A stretch of DNA of 64,000 bases from Chloroflexota bacterium (GTDB lineage: Bacteria > Chloroflexota > Anaerolineae > Anaerolineales > Villigracilaceae). Shown in pieces: positions 26,462 through 35,500 of the stretch. The position numbers and the translations under genes are program-made. How positions within the stretch are numbered: the first letter of the stretch is position 1; each line of letters starts with the position of its first letter. A model generated the notes under the pieces. The model ran no database searches, was not told the DNA's origin, and saw only the letters and a list, made by a program, of their open reading frames with translations. The stretch spans positions 62,001 through 126,000 of the forward strand of contig JAAENC010000496.1 in assembly GCA_024224815.1 (NCBI GenBank). The letters run 5' to 3'.

Positions 26462-27468
26462 TAGGGGGTAACAGGCGTTTCGGTTGGTGTCTCTACAACG
26501 ATAATAGCCGTTGGCTCTGGCGTTGATGTTGGTGGATAGCAAATCTGATAGCTTTGATTTGCGTTTTTCGCTGCCACTTCATCCAATGCACCGTAGGCTT
26601 GGGCCGCTACATATTGGTTATACGCATTGCAAGCATCATTATTTTGGTTATATAGTTGGTCACCGTAGCGCATCAGGGCATAATAATGACGTTGTCCGGC
26701 AGTCTGATTTGACGCACCATCCCAAATATTCGGAGCAAAAGAAGCCAACTGACCAAAATAGTTCACTGCTTGTTCCCAGTTGATCTCCCAGAAGGTTGCC
26801 GCTGTAATATACAAGCGAGCATTCCCGCGCATATTCTCTGCTACATTATCCAAAGGTCCAAAACGTTCTGCCAGCGTTAAATAATAAATTCCACCTTCGA
26901 GATCACCTACTTGAGTGATCTTATCGTAGCCATTTTGGCGCAAAGAGAAATAATACATCCCGTCTACTTCGGCTGTCCGATAATTAGGGTCTTCCTTACG
27001 AAGTTGATCCAAGGCCGCGAGAGCATTTACCCAATCACCCGCATTGATCAACTGCTCAGCATTCGCAAAGATCGCTTCCACGCCGCGCATATCGGGGGTG
27101 GGCGTTAATGTGGGCGTTAATGTGGGCACAGGGGTCGCGGTAAAACTCATCCCTAAAATCGCTTCTGCCATCCCCTCAGCGGCACCGGGATAAGTTGCGT
27201 CGTGCTGTACGATATATTCAAAATGTTGGCGAGCATGATCATAACGCCCCTCTGCCAAGGCAATGGCGCCTCGTTCAAATTCTACGCCAAGAGAACCCGA
27301 AATTTGCGTTGCTTCTGCATCGGTGCGAATCTTGATCCCAGAGTTATATCCGCCAAAAACCCCTAAGGCAATGATAATTAGAAAGCCTAAAAGAGTGATC
27401 CAAAATCGTTTTCTGCGCGTTTTTTTCTGCGCTTTCATGGGTTGTGTAGTATCAGTTGTATCAGACAT
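26461..27468 (-). CDS. Membrane-anchored TPR-like protein with Thr/Pro linker
   Basis: A 335-aa protein with a Lys/Arg-rich N-terminus, one membrane helix (about 23-41) and an extracytoplasmic helical-repeat region (ERGAIALAEGRYDHARQHFEYIVQHD is TPR-like). A Thr/Pro linker (PTLTPTLTPTPD) near 115-126 splits it, followed by more TPR-like repeats. The tail is also Thr/Pro-rich. Probably a scaffold or binding protein at the cell surface; no enzyme motif is visible. Coupled to the CopD-like gene downstream. Confidence 0.7.
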   Translation of the reverse strand: MSDTTDTTQPMKAQKKTRRKRFWITLLGFLIIIALGVFGGYNSGIKIRTDAEATQISGSLGVEFERGAIALAEGRYDHARQHFEYIVQHDATYPGAAEGMAEAILGMSFTATPVPTLTPTLTPTPDMRGVEAIFANAEQLINAGDWVNALAALDQLRKEDPNYRTAEVDGMYYFSLRQNGYDKITQVGDLEGGIYYLTLAERFGPLDNVAENMRGNARLYITAATFWEINWEQAVNYFGQLASFAPNIWDGASNQTAGQRHYYALMRYGDQLYNQNNDACNAYNQYVAAQAYGALDEVAAKNANQSYQICYPPTSTPEPTAIIVVETPTETPVTP

Positions 27469-27503
27469 AGGCGCTATTATACTCGTTTAGAGATTAAAGA
27501 AAA

Positions 27504-27599
27504 GATGTATGATTCGGCGAGGAACATGCTTTTGTGACGACGCGGTCTCTTAAAATTGAGATTGCTTCGTCGGAGGTGCATCCTCCTCGCAAAATCATC
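27504..27599. repeat. Dispersed palindromic repeat (TTGCGAGG family), copy 3
   Basis: Contains CGGCGAGGAACATGC at left and ATCCTCCTCGCAAAATCATC at right, with GAGATTGCTTCGTCGG in the core. Ends 2 nt from the murJ stop codon. Confidence 0.75.
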
Positions 27600-27601
27600 A
27601 A

Positions 27602-29146
27602 TTAAAGGTTAAATAACAATCGCACTTCTTTCCAGATGATCGGTAAGGCAATCCCTACGCCCACCAGCATCCCGATAATGGCTGTAATCACCGCGCCGCC
27701 AGGTAAATATAGAGCGATAGCATAAGCGGATACGCCCCCAAGCAGGGCTGCTGTTAAACCCCCTAATAGGGATGGAAGTGCCCTAACGCCCGTGGGTAAA
27801 CGTGCGTTCATTATCATTAGCATTACTGCGGCTTCAACAGTTACCGCTAATTCTGCTAGCGCGAGACCAGCTGCACTCCATTCGGGGAAATAATTTAAGA
27901 CAACGATTCCCGCTAAAAGATATAGCCCAAAGCGTAAGAAAATTGTCCACAAAGGAATAAGCGCTTCTTTGCGTGCATAAAAGGCTCGGGACAAAGTTTC
28001 TTGAATAGCGTAGCCAGCCAAAGTGAGTAAAAAGGCGCGCGCTGTCCAGGTGAGAAGATTAGTGCCATCCACGTCGAAGCCGAAGACCAAGCGTACCAAC
28101 GGAAGCAAGCCAGCGGACAAGATCGCAGCGGCGGGGAGCGTCAGCGCAATCATCACACGAATCGCTTTTTCTATCGTTTCGCGGAATTTTGTCCAATTAT
28201 CCGTTGCCGCATATTCCGATATAGTTGGCAAAATAGCCGTCGCAATAGCTGTCCCCAACAAAGTTGCGGGGACTTGCATAATCATCCAGCCGTAAGTAAG
28301 GGCAGTCACTGCGCCAATTTCGTCGAGGCGTGAAGCAAGATTATCACGCGCGAGGAAAACAAATTGAATGCCAAGCATGGTGATAATGCGCGGTCCCATA
28401 ATTTTGAGTGCTTTGATAACGCCTTCGTCTTTGAGCGTGAGCGAGGGTGTCCAGCGGAATTTATATTTGATCAGCCCCGGAATCTGGATGCCAAGATGCA
28501 AAATTGCGCCAAGAATTACACCGTAAACCAGCCCGTAAACACCCAAACCAAAAGCGGGGAAGGTAATGCCGAGAAAAGTATAAGGCTCGGAAGGTGAGAA
28601 AACCAGCGCGCCAAAAATTTGCCCGATATTGTAGAGCATGGGCGCCATAGCGGGCAAAAGGAAGTGCTGATTTGCCTGTAAAGCGCCCATCACCAAACCG
28701 CTGACCGAAAAAATGGTCGTGGCGATTAAGTTCAGGCGCATCAGCGAAATAATGGTTTCTTGCTGTTCTGCACCAAAGCCGGGCGCAATCCCGATCTCTG
28801 CCCGCACAATTTGCTCGGCAAAAATGGCAATGAAAACAGAAGATACTGCTGTGATCAGAAAAGCTAAATTCGCGATGCGTGAGAAAAGTTTCCATGCTTC
28901 TGGTCTGCCGCGCGTTGCCAAATATTCACTCAAAACGGGAATGAGCGCCATCGACATCGCCCCGCCAGAAATAAGTGCAAAAAGCAGATCGGGCAGGTTG
29001 TTAGCAACATTAAAAGCATCCAACTCGAAGCTCAGGTCGAATTGGCGCGCAATGATGATAGAGCGCAAAAAAGCAAGCCCTTTATCAAGCGCGAAAAGTC
29101 CGCCAATCAGGAAGGATGTGCGGGTCAGAAAGGAAAGTTTTTTCAT
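27602..29146 (-). CDS. murJ: Lipid II flippase MurJ (MviN family)
   Basis: A 514-aa protein with about 14 membrane helices. The opening LTRTSFLIGGLFALDKGLAFLRSIIIARQF and the segment AFNVANNLPDLLFALISGGAMSMALIPVLSEYLA are typical of MurJ/MviN, as is LSRAFYARKEALIPL later. It moves lipid II across the membrane for peptidoglycan synthesis. Length fits the family. Confidence 0.92.
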   Translation of the reverse strand: MKKLSFLTRTSFLIGGLFALDKGLAFLRSIIIARQFDLSFELDAFNVANNLPDLLFALISGGAMSMALIPVLSEYLATRGRPEAWKLFSRIANLAFLITAVSSVFIAIFAEQIVRAEIGIAPGFGAEQQETIISLMRLNLIATTIFSVSGLVMGALQANQHFLLPAMAPMLYNIGQIFGALVFSPSEPYTFLGITFPAFGLGVYGLVYGVILGAILHLGIQIPGLIKYKFRWTPSLTLKDEGVIKALKIMGPRIITMLGIQFVFLARDNLASRLDEIGAVTALTYGWMIMQVPATLLGTAIATAILPTISEYAATDNWTKFRETIEKAIRVMIALTLPAAAILSAGLLPLVRLVFGFDVDGTNLLTWTARAFLLTLAGYAIQETLSRAFYARKEALIPLWTIFLRFGLYLLAGIVVLNYFPEWSAAGLALAELAVTVEAAVMLMIMNARLPTGVRALPSLLGGLTAALLGGVSAYAIALYLPGGAVITAIIGMLVGVGIALPIIWKEVRLLFNL

Positions 29147-29204
29147 GGGAGGTAGTTGAAAGTTTTAGGTTTAGAACCTATAAACTTTTAACTTTAAACC
29201 GTTT

Positions 29205-29384
29205 TTAGACCTCGTCCGCCGGTTTTAGGTTTTCTGCGCCTGGCAAAGTGCCAACAAGCGTGCCAGGATTATGAATAAGTTTTGGAACGCAGCCTGGGCA
29301 GATAAAAATTTTCTTTTCTTGATAAGTAAGTTCAATAAGAGGAATATCGTTTTCTGTTGAATTACAGTTAAAGCAGGTTTTCAT
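29205..29384 (-). CDS. Small zinc-ribbon-like protein
   Basis: A 59-aa protein beginning MKTCFNCNSTEND, with a second pair in FICPGCVPKLIH. Two CxxC pairs 22 residues apart suggest one zinc ribbon. AGGAG sits at good spacing before the ATG, which makes this short gene credible. The C-terminus (TLPGAENLKPADEV) is free of motifs. Function unknown; stand-alone ribbons of this size often bind nucleic acid or act as adaptors. Confidence 0.7.
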   Translation of the reverse strand: MKTCFNCNSTENDIPLIELTYQEKKIFICPGCVPKLIHNPGTLVGTLPGAENLKPADEV

Positions 29385-29468
29385 TTTTTGTCTCCTAAAA
29401 TAGATTTGAGTGCAGATTGTACCTTATTCGAGTTTCAGATTGGAAGGTTTAAATGCTCCAGGTTTTCT

Positions 29469-30014
29469 CTAAATTTCAAAGAAAGGTTTAATGGTATCAA
29501 ACCTTTCTTGAAGTGAAACATCTTTCTCAGGACTTAATTCAAAGTATTTCTCGAGTGTTTCTAAAAATTCTTTTGCTCTTTTTGAATTCTTGCCTAATTC
29601 TATCTTTTGAAGAGCTGTATATACCGAACCTTCTTTACCATATCCTTCTACTCCAATTACTAACCACTTTTTTCTTGCTATTTTATCCCCCAGAAAGGTT
29701 AAAAGTGCGGTTACAAAAAGAGCAATAACTCCAGCTCCTAAAAAAACAAGCCAATAGTATCCAATGCTATGCAGTCTTTCAGGAATTATCTCTCCATATA
29801 TATCATTTATAACAAGGCAGAAAAAGCTTAGTCCCGCAACACTTGAGAAAATTGCGGTCATAGTGTTTTCGATAATATTTGCTTTTTCTGCAAACAAATT
29901 ATTCTTTCCAAAGAAATTTCTTCGAGTTTCAGGAATGTTATACCCCGTAATAACCACAAACAAACTTACTACTCCAAGTACTGTTGAAATAATGCTGATT
30001 GTAGCTTGATCCAT
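29469..30014 (-). CDS. Membrane protein of unknown function
   Basis: A 181-aa, AT-rich protein starting MDQATISIIS with GAGG before the ATG; an earlier in-frame start lacks support. Three hydrophobic segments (about 7-24, 48-66 and 80-105) are followed by a charged cytoplasmic tail with KWLVIGVEGYGKEGSVYTALQKIELGKNSKR split by a predicted helix. No family recognised. Codon use and AT content differ from neighbours, suggesting acquisition. Confidence 0.6.
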   Translation of the reverse strand: MDQATISIISTVLGVVSLFVVITGYNIPETRRNFFGKNNLFAEKANIIENTMTAIFSSVAGLSFFCLVINDIYGEIIPERLHSIGYYWLVFLGAGVIALFVTALLTFLGDKIARKKWLVIGVEGYGKEGSVYTALQKIELGKNSKRAKEFLETLEKYFELSPEKDVSLQERFDTIKPFFEI

Positions 30015-30069
30015 TTTAACCTCTTCCAAATATTCTATTAAATAGAGTTTGTTACTTCCTAACCTAAAC

Positions 30070-30860
30070 CTACAATGTCCCCTTATACATCCCGCCATCG
30101 ACAGTCAGCATTACGCCTGTGATATAGGAGGCAGCTGGCGAAAGCAGGAAAACAGCGGGATCGGCAAACTCTTGTGGTTCAGCGATGCGTCCTAGAGGAC
30201 AATTTTTCATCTGGTTAGCGATCTCTTCTTCTACGCTCGTGCCATTGGCTTGCGCACGTGCCCCCATCAGCTCGTCAACCCGTTCTGTTTTTGTCCACCC
30301 CGGCAAAATAGAGTTGAATCGGATTCCATCTTCACCCAACTCAAGCGCCAGCGTTTTCGTCAACCCGACCGTTGCTGCGCGGATGCTATTTGATAAGACC
30401 AAATTTGGAATTGGTTGCTTCACCGAAACAGAGGTAATTGTTAGCACGCTCGCAGAGTCCGATTTTCGAAGATGAGGCAAAGCCGCCTTTATCAAACGAA
30501 CGTGGCTCATGAGAGAAAGATCAATCCCCTTTGTCCAATCTTCTTCACTAAAAGATTCAAATGCGCCGGGGGAGGGCCGCCAGCATTGGTGACGAGTAAA
30601 TCCAATCCACCGAGGGCGTCTACAGCCTGTTTGATGATTTTCTCTGGTGCAGAGACATCACTCATATCGGCAGGAAGAGCAAATACAGGCACGTCTTGCG
30701 CATCTGCAATTTCTTTTGCGGCTGCCGAAAGTTTTTCTGCATTACGGCTATTTATGGCTACGCGACATCCTTCTGCAGCGAGGGTATTGGCTACGGCATA
30801 ACCAAGTCCGCGTGATGCGCCGGTGACGAGGGCGCGTTTTCCTTTTAATCCTAGATCCAT
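30070..30860 (-). pseudogene. SDR-family oxidoreductase (3-oxoacyl-ACP reductase-like), frameshifted
   Basis: The first half (30507-30860) carries TGASRGLG, NSRN and VTNAGGPPP. The second (30070-30510) carries the Ser of ITSVSVKQPIPN, the conserved NSIRAATVGLTKTLALELG and the end VDGGMYKGT. They meet in different frames at a run of five Cs (plus-strand Gs at 30568-30572); a sixth C restores GPPPGAFESFSEEDW, as in close SDR relatives. The usual YxxxK tyrosine position is occupied by SNSIR. A homopolymer indel suggests a sequence error or slippage; as printed, it makes a truncated protein. Confidence 0.82.
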
Positions 30861-30931
30861 TTTTTCTCCTTCATTAGGTTTTTCCGAAGAAAACGCCCCT
30901 CTGTCCTTTGGACAAAGTACTCTTCAGAGTA

Positions 30932-30966
30932 TCTCCCCCAAATTCTAATTACGGAATTTAGGGGAG
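30932..30966. terminator. Palindrome between DUF503 gene and SDR gene
   Basis: TCTCCCC(C)AAATTC pairs with GAATTTAGGGGAGA over 13 bp. It lies just past the DUF503 stop on the minus strand but has no clear T-tract, so it may be a terminator or another small repeat. Confidence 0.4.
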
Positions 30967-30975
30967 AAAAGATTA

Positions 30976-31257
30976 TCAAATCAATTCTATTTTCTCATCT
31001 ACAATCGTCATATCATACCAATTTTTTTCCACCCATGCAGAGACTATTTGCAGCGTGCGTTGGGCTTGGGCCTTGTTGTTGCTGACAACAGCACAACCGA
31101 TGATGGTACTTTGCCAAACGTCGTTTAAATCTAATTCTGCGACGGAGATGTTGAATTCTTTGTGCAGGCGTGTGAGGAGGGGTTTGAGTCGGCTGCGTTT
31201 TTCTTTGAGCGATTTACAGCCGGGGATGTGGAGATGTAAAGTAAGGAGTGCTATCAT
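30976..31257 (-). CDS. DUF503 family protein (YlxP-like)
   Basis: A 93-aa protein beginning MIALLTLHLHIPGCKSLKEK, the DUF503 signature, and ending with a short hydrophilic segment. YlxP-type proteins are often found with translation factor genes (infB, rbfA), but that context is absent here. Function not established. Confidence 0.88.
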   Translation of the reverse strand: MIALLTLHLHIPGCKSLKEKRSRLKPLLTRLHKEFNISVAELDLNDVWQSTIIGCAVVSNNKAQAQRTLQIVSAWVEKNWYDMTIVDEKIELI

Positions 31258-31361
31258 CGTTTTAGGGGTTAATTAAAGGGATTTTTTTCTTTGCAGAAGG
31301 ATGTTTTTTAACGAACGCAAGCTAAAATCAGGGGCGTTTTTTCCATCCCCCTTGTGTTGTT

Positions 31362-32147
31362 TTAGCGTACTCGTCGCCGCCATTCTTCTTTTAGACCTAA
31401 TTCTTTGATGCTGAGTCCAGAGTCGAGGGCGAGGAAATCTGTTAGCAAGCGATTGAAAGTTGCTGTGGAATCCAGCATGGGGAAGTATCCGGCGTTTTCA
31501 AAGCGAATGTGTTGACCAAAATCGGAAAGGCCTAATTTTAGTGGACTGGGCTGCCCGACAAGGTCGTCTTTGCCGCCGCTGACAAGAAGGCATGGGGTAT
31601 GCTGACGGTTTACTTTGTCGAAAAGTTCGCTGGTATTTGTATTGCTACGGGATGCTAGTACTGCGTCTTGATCAGTTTTTTTTGCGTCTGTGAGTGCTGT
31701 TTGCGCATCGGGGATGTTGGCAGAAAAGCGAGTTGCCAGTTTTTCTGTTGAGTCTGTATATAAGCGAGCATCAAGTTTTTCTGGTTCGATCGGACAATTT
31801 GTTACCATGACGCGGTCTACTTTTGATGGATCTTTTATTGCAAAATTAAGTGCGACCGAAGCCCCCCACCCATGCCCAACGAGGGCTATTTTCCCGATTC
31901 CCATTTCATCGAGGAATGCATCGAGTAATTTTGTTTGTCCGTCTAATGTGTATCTATTTTTTTCTTGTGCTGAGCCGCCAAAACCCCAAAGGTCGAGAGC
32001 GTAGGCGCGAAAAGAGGTCGAGGCGACTTGCATGGAGGATATCCAGTATCTCCATGAGCCGACCCAACCGTGCAGGAAGATGACCGGGCGTCCCCGCCCA
32101 AGCACTTCGTAATGCACTATCGCGTCATTTAGTAATACTACGCTCAT
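31362..32147 (-). CDS. Alpha/beta hydrolase fold protein lacking catalytic residues
   Basis: A 261-aa protein with the full hydrolase fold: HGWVGSW at 26-32, DLWGFGGS at 52-59, and cap and C-terminal regions. The nucleophile elbow is GHGWG at 91-95, with Gly93 where Ser or Asp should be. The usual C-terminal His is Tyr221 (ENAGYFPMLD); the acid (KDD near 193-195) remains. It is therefore probably not an active hydrolase but a ligand-binding or regulatory relative. It starts 18 nt after a response regulator gene and likely shares its operon with the giant kinase. Confidence 0.85.
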   Translation of the reverse strand: MSVVLLNDAIVHYEVLGRGRPVIFLHGWVGSWRYWISSMQVASTSFRAYALDLWGFGGSAQEKNRYTLDGQTKLLDAFLDEMGIGKIALVGHGWGASVALNFAIKDPSKVDRVMVTNCPIEPEKLDARLYTDSTEKLATRFSANIPDAQTALTDAKKTDQDAVLASRSNTNTSELFDKVNRQHTPCLLVSGGKDDLVGQPSPLKLGLSDFGQHIRFENAGYFPMLDSTATFNRLLTDFLALDSGLSIKELGLKEEWRRRVR

Positions 32148-32165
32148 TCTCGTTTATTTTCCTTT

Positions 32166-32540
32166 TTACTTGCCGTATTTGGCTAATATCTCGCTCACAC
32201 GCGAGGTTAGCTGGTCGGGGGCAAAGGGTTTTAGAAGATATTCTTCTGCACCTACATCCATACCTGTTTCTATTTCTGCTTCTTGTCCTTTTGCTGAAAG
32301 AAAAACTACAGGGGTATCTACTAGTGCAGGTATCTTTTTAATCTCTCTGCAAGCGTCGTAGCCTGTCATTCTTGGCATACGTACATCTAGCAAGATAAGG
32401 TCTGGGTTTTCCTTTTTTGCCAGTTCAACGGCTTCTTCTCCGTTGGCTCCTGCTGTAACTTCGTGACCTGCAAAACGCAGCGTAAAAGCTACTAAGTCTC
32501 GAATATCGCGTTCATCTTCTGCGATAACTATTTTTGCCAT
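32166..32540 (-). CDS. Single-domain response regulator (CheY-like)
   Basis: A 124-aa receiver domain only. Acidic pocket EDE at 8-10, phosphorylated Asp52 (LLDVRMP), switch Ser in FLSAKG and Lys105 area, ending YLLKPFAPDQL. No output domain, so it acts through a partner protein. It begins 7 nt downstream of the nine-GAF histidine kinase, its probable phosphodonor. Confidence 0.92.
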   Translation of the reverse strand: MAKIVIAEDERDIRDLVAFTLRFAGHEVTAGANGEEAVELAKKENPDLILLDVRMPRMTGYDACREIKKIPALVDTPVVFLSAKGQEAEIETGMDVGAEEYLLKPFAPDQLTSRVSEILAKYGK

Positions 32541-32547
32541 AAAAGCC

Positions 32548-35500
32548 TCACTCTATCTCTTTATAAACAGGAAGGGTGAAGGAGAAAAGACTGCCTTCTC
32601 CTGGTTTTCCTGAACTTTCTACCCAAATGCGTCCTTTGTGCATTTCTACCAGTTGCCTGACAATGGGTAGGCCTAATCCTGTACCTGGTGTTGCCAGAAC
32701 GAGAGGGTCTTCGCCTCTATAAAATCGTTCAAAAACCTGTGCCTGATCTTCTTTGGCGATTCCTACTCCATTATCTTGAACACCGATTTGAACGTCTTCG
32801 CTCTCATTTATTGTATGAACTGTGACTTTAATTTTTCCATCTGCCGGTGTGTAGTGATATGCATTTTCGACAAGATTATTGATAATTTGTCGAAGTCTAT
32901 CTGCGTCGGCAAATACTTGAGGCAGCTTCTCTTCGATATCAAGTTCGATGCTCATCGGTTTTTCTTCAGTTTTTGAGCGATGCAAAACATTTTCGACAAT
33001 GTCTTTGGTAACTAGCTCTAATGATAGTGCTTGCGGTGCGAGGGTGACCTTCCCTGACTCAAGGCGAGAAACATCTAAAAGGTCTGTTACGAGGATATTT
33101 AGTCTCTCTGTATTATTACGGATAATGTCGAGGAAATGCGTTTGGTCGTCTGTCAACTTCCCAGCTGCGCCCATGAGCAGAATATCTACATATCCGCGGA
33201 TTGAAGTCATCGGGGTTCGCAACTCATGGCTAACAGTTGCCACAAATTCAGATTTCATACGATCAACTTCTACTTCATGCGTAATATCCCTAAAAATAGA
33301 GACGGTTCCTAAGAAATCACTTCCTCTAAGCATTACTGGAGCTAAGTGAACAAGAACAACGCGCCCGTCTTCCAGCTCTAATTGTTCAGCGTAGGTTTCT
33401 CCGTCTTTATATGCAACGGGATTTTCAGACCATTCTCGAATAATCTCATGCCAAATATTGGCAGCTTTGCCAAAAAGACCACTAAAATCTTTTAGTGTCT
33501 GCGTAGTGATCTTGCTGGCTTTAATGCCAAGAACTTCTTCAGCCGAAGCGTTGAGGAAACTGATCTTGTTTTCATAATCCGTTACCAGAACACCATCTGC
33601 AACAGCCTCCAGGATGGCTTGCGAGCGTGTAGCTTCTTCTTGTTCACTGCGCAACATACTCCCGAGGCGTTCTGCTTGCTCACGAATCAGTTTATATAAG
33701 TTTGCGTTGTTGATCGCAACGGCAACCTGCCCTGCGATAACGTTAATGAGTTTAAGTTGTTCTGAGCTAAAGAAATTGACCTTTCGATTAAATACAAGCA
33801 AGACACCGATCACATCTTCTGCGACCATTAATGGGGCAGCTACCGCGCTTCGATGGCGTTGTATATCATATTCCCCTTGCACCCATCGATCATCCAGGTC
33901 CAGATCGTCAATAAGAATAGCATCTCGATGTTTTACAACCCATCCGGCTAAACCCTCACCAATCTTGAGTGTAAAGCTCTCTGTTTTTCCTTTTACATCA
34001 GAAAGATATCCATCTCCAGCGCGATAGTGGAGCAAATTGTCTTCAGGGTTAAGAAGCATAACCGTGCCTTGCTCTGCACCTACCGTTTCATTCAATAAGG
34101 CTAAGGTTTGCTTAAGAGCGAGATCAAGATCAAGGCTAGAGGAAACCTCTGTAAGAATATCTAACAGAGTCTTTGTATTTTGCTGCTCTTGATCAAGTTC
34201 GGCTGTACGCTCCACAACTCGTTGTTCCAAAGTTTCTGTAAGCTGATTAAGCTCAATCGCACGCTCTTGACTGTCCTCAAAAAGACGTGCATTTTCAAGC
34301 GCAACAGTAGCTTGCCCAGCAAAAGTTGTGCCTATTTGAATATGTGTCAATGTATAGAAACCGGCTTCTTTTTTATCGAGTGTTACGATACCAATGACCT
34401 CTCCTTTTAGAAGGAGGGGGATGCCTAGCCAGGACAAATGCTCGATATCGCTCGAGATCTCGAAATTTTTCTCTTCACGGGTGTCAGAGAAAGAAAGTGC
34501 TTTTCTCGAGCGAAGAATTTCATCAAAAACAACCATCTCTTCTACTGAAGCTACATCACCAATCCGCTTCTCTCCTTCAGAAAAACCATGCTCTGCAACG
34601 ACTTCCAGAACATCTTCTTTATAAAACCAAAGTAATGAGCGGTCATAAGGAATAACGCTCCCCAACTGCGTTAGAAGAGAGGGAATCAGCTCTTCGCTTT
34701 GTAAGCTGGCGCTCATTGTAGCCGTAACATCTGTCAGGGATTCAAGCTGGCCAGCTCGTTCTTCTGTGGATTGGATTAGGAGTAAGTTTTGCAAAGAAAG
34801 CGCAACTTGTTGAGAAAGAGACAGAAGCAAGGCTTCATCTTCTTTTTGGAAAGCACTTGTTTTATTGAAATTATCTAAAACAAGAACACCCAAAGAATAC
34901 TCACCCGTCTGAATTGGCACTAACAAACTCGAGATTGGGAGGCGGCCTCCCGTCGCTTGACGGTAAAGTAAAAGTTGAGATGCAGAAAGCGCGTAGTCTT
35001 TCATGAAGTTGACTTCATCAACAATAGAAGATCGTTTTTTCGCAAAAACTTCACCCGGTAAAGCCTCTCCTACTCGATAGACAATCTGCTCCATGCTCCG
35101 GTTGTTTGCATATCCCTGCACAGCCTTTGGCTCAAGACGTTCTGAGACCTCGTTCCACATAAGCACAACACCGGCATGAGCATCTGAAAGCACCTGCAAA
35201 GAACTCTTGAGTAATGCATCCATCATGCTCACCGGCCCCAAATTACTCAAGGTACGACTGAAATCAAGCAAAAGATTAACTTCATCCAAGCGTCTTTTTA
35301 CAGAAGTTAGCAGATGGATATTTTGGAAAATCACCGAAGTTTGGCGAGCAATTTGGTGGTAGATCTGTACATCTCCATCAGTTAAAGCCGCCAAAGACTC
35401 TTTGCTTGTTGCTAAAATCGCAGCGACTGTTTTTTCTTCTACAATAATCGGTAAAACAATAAATCGCTTACTTTGTAGCGCATTAAGCATTGGGGTTTCG

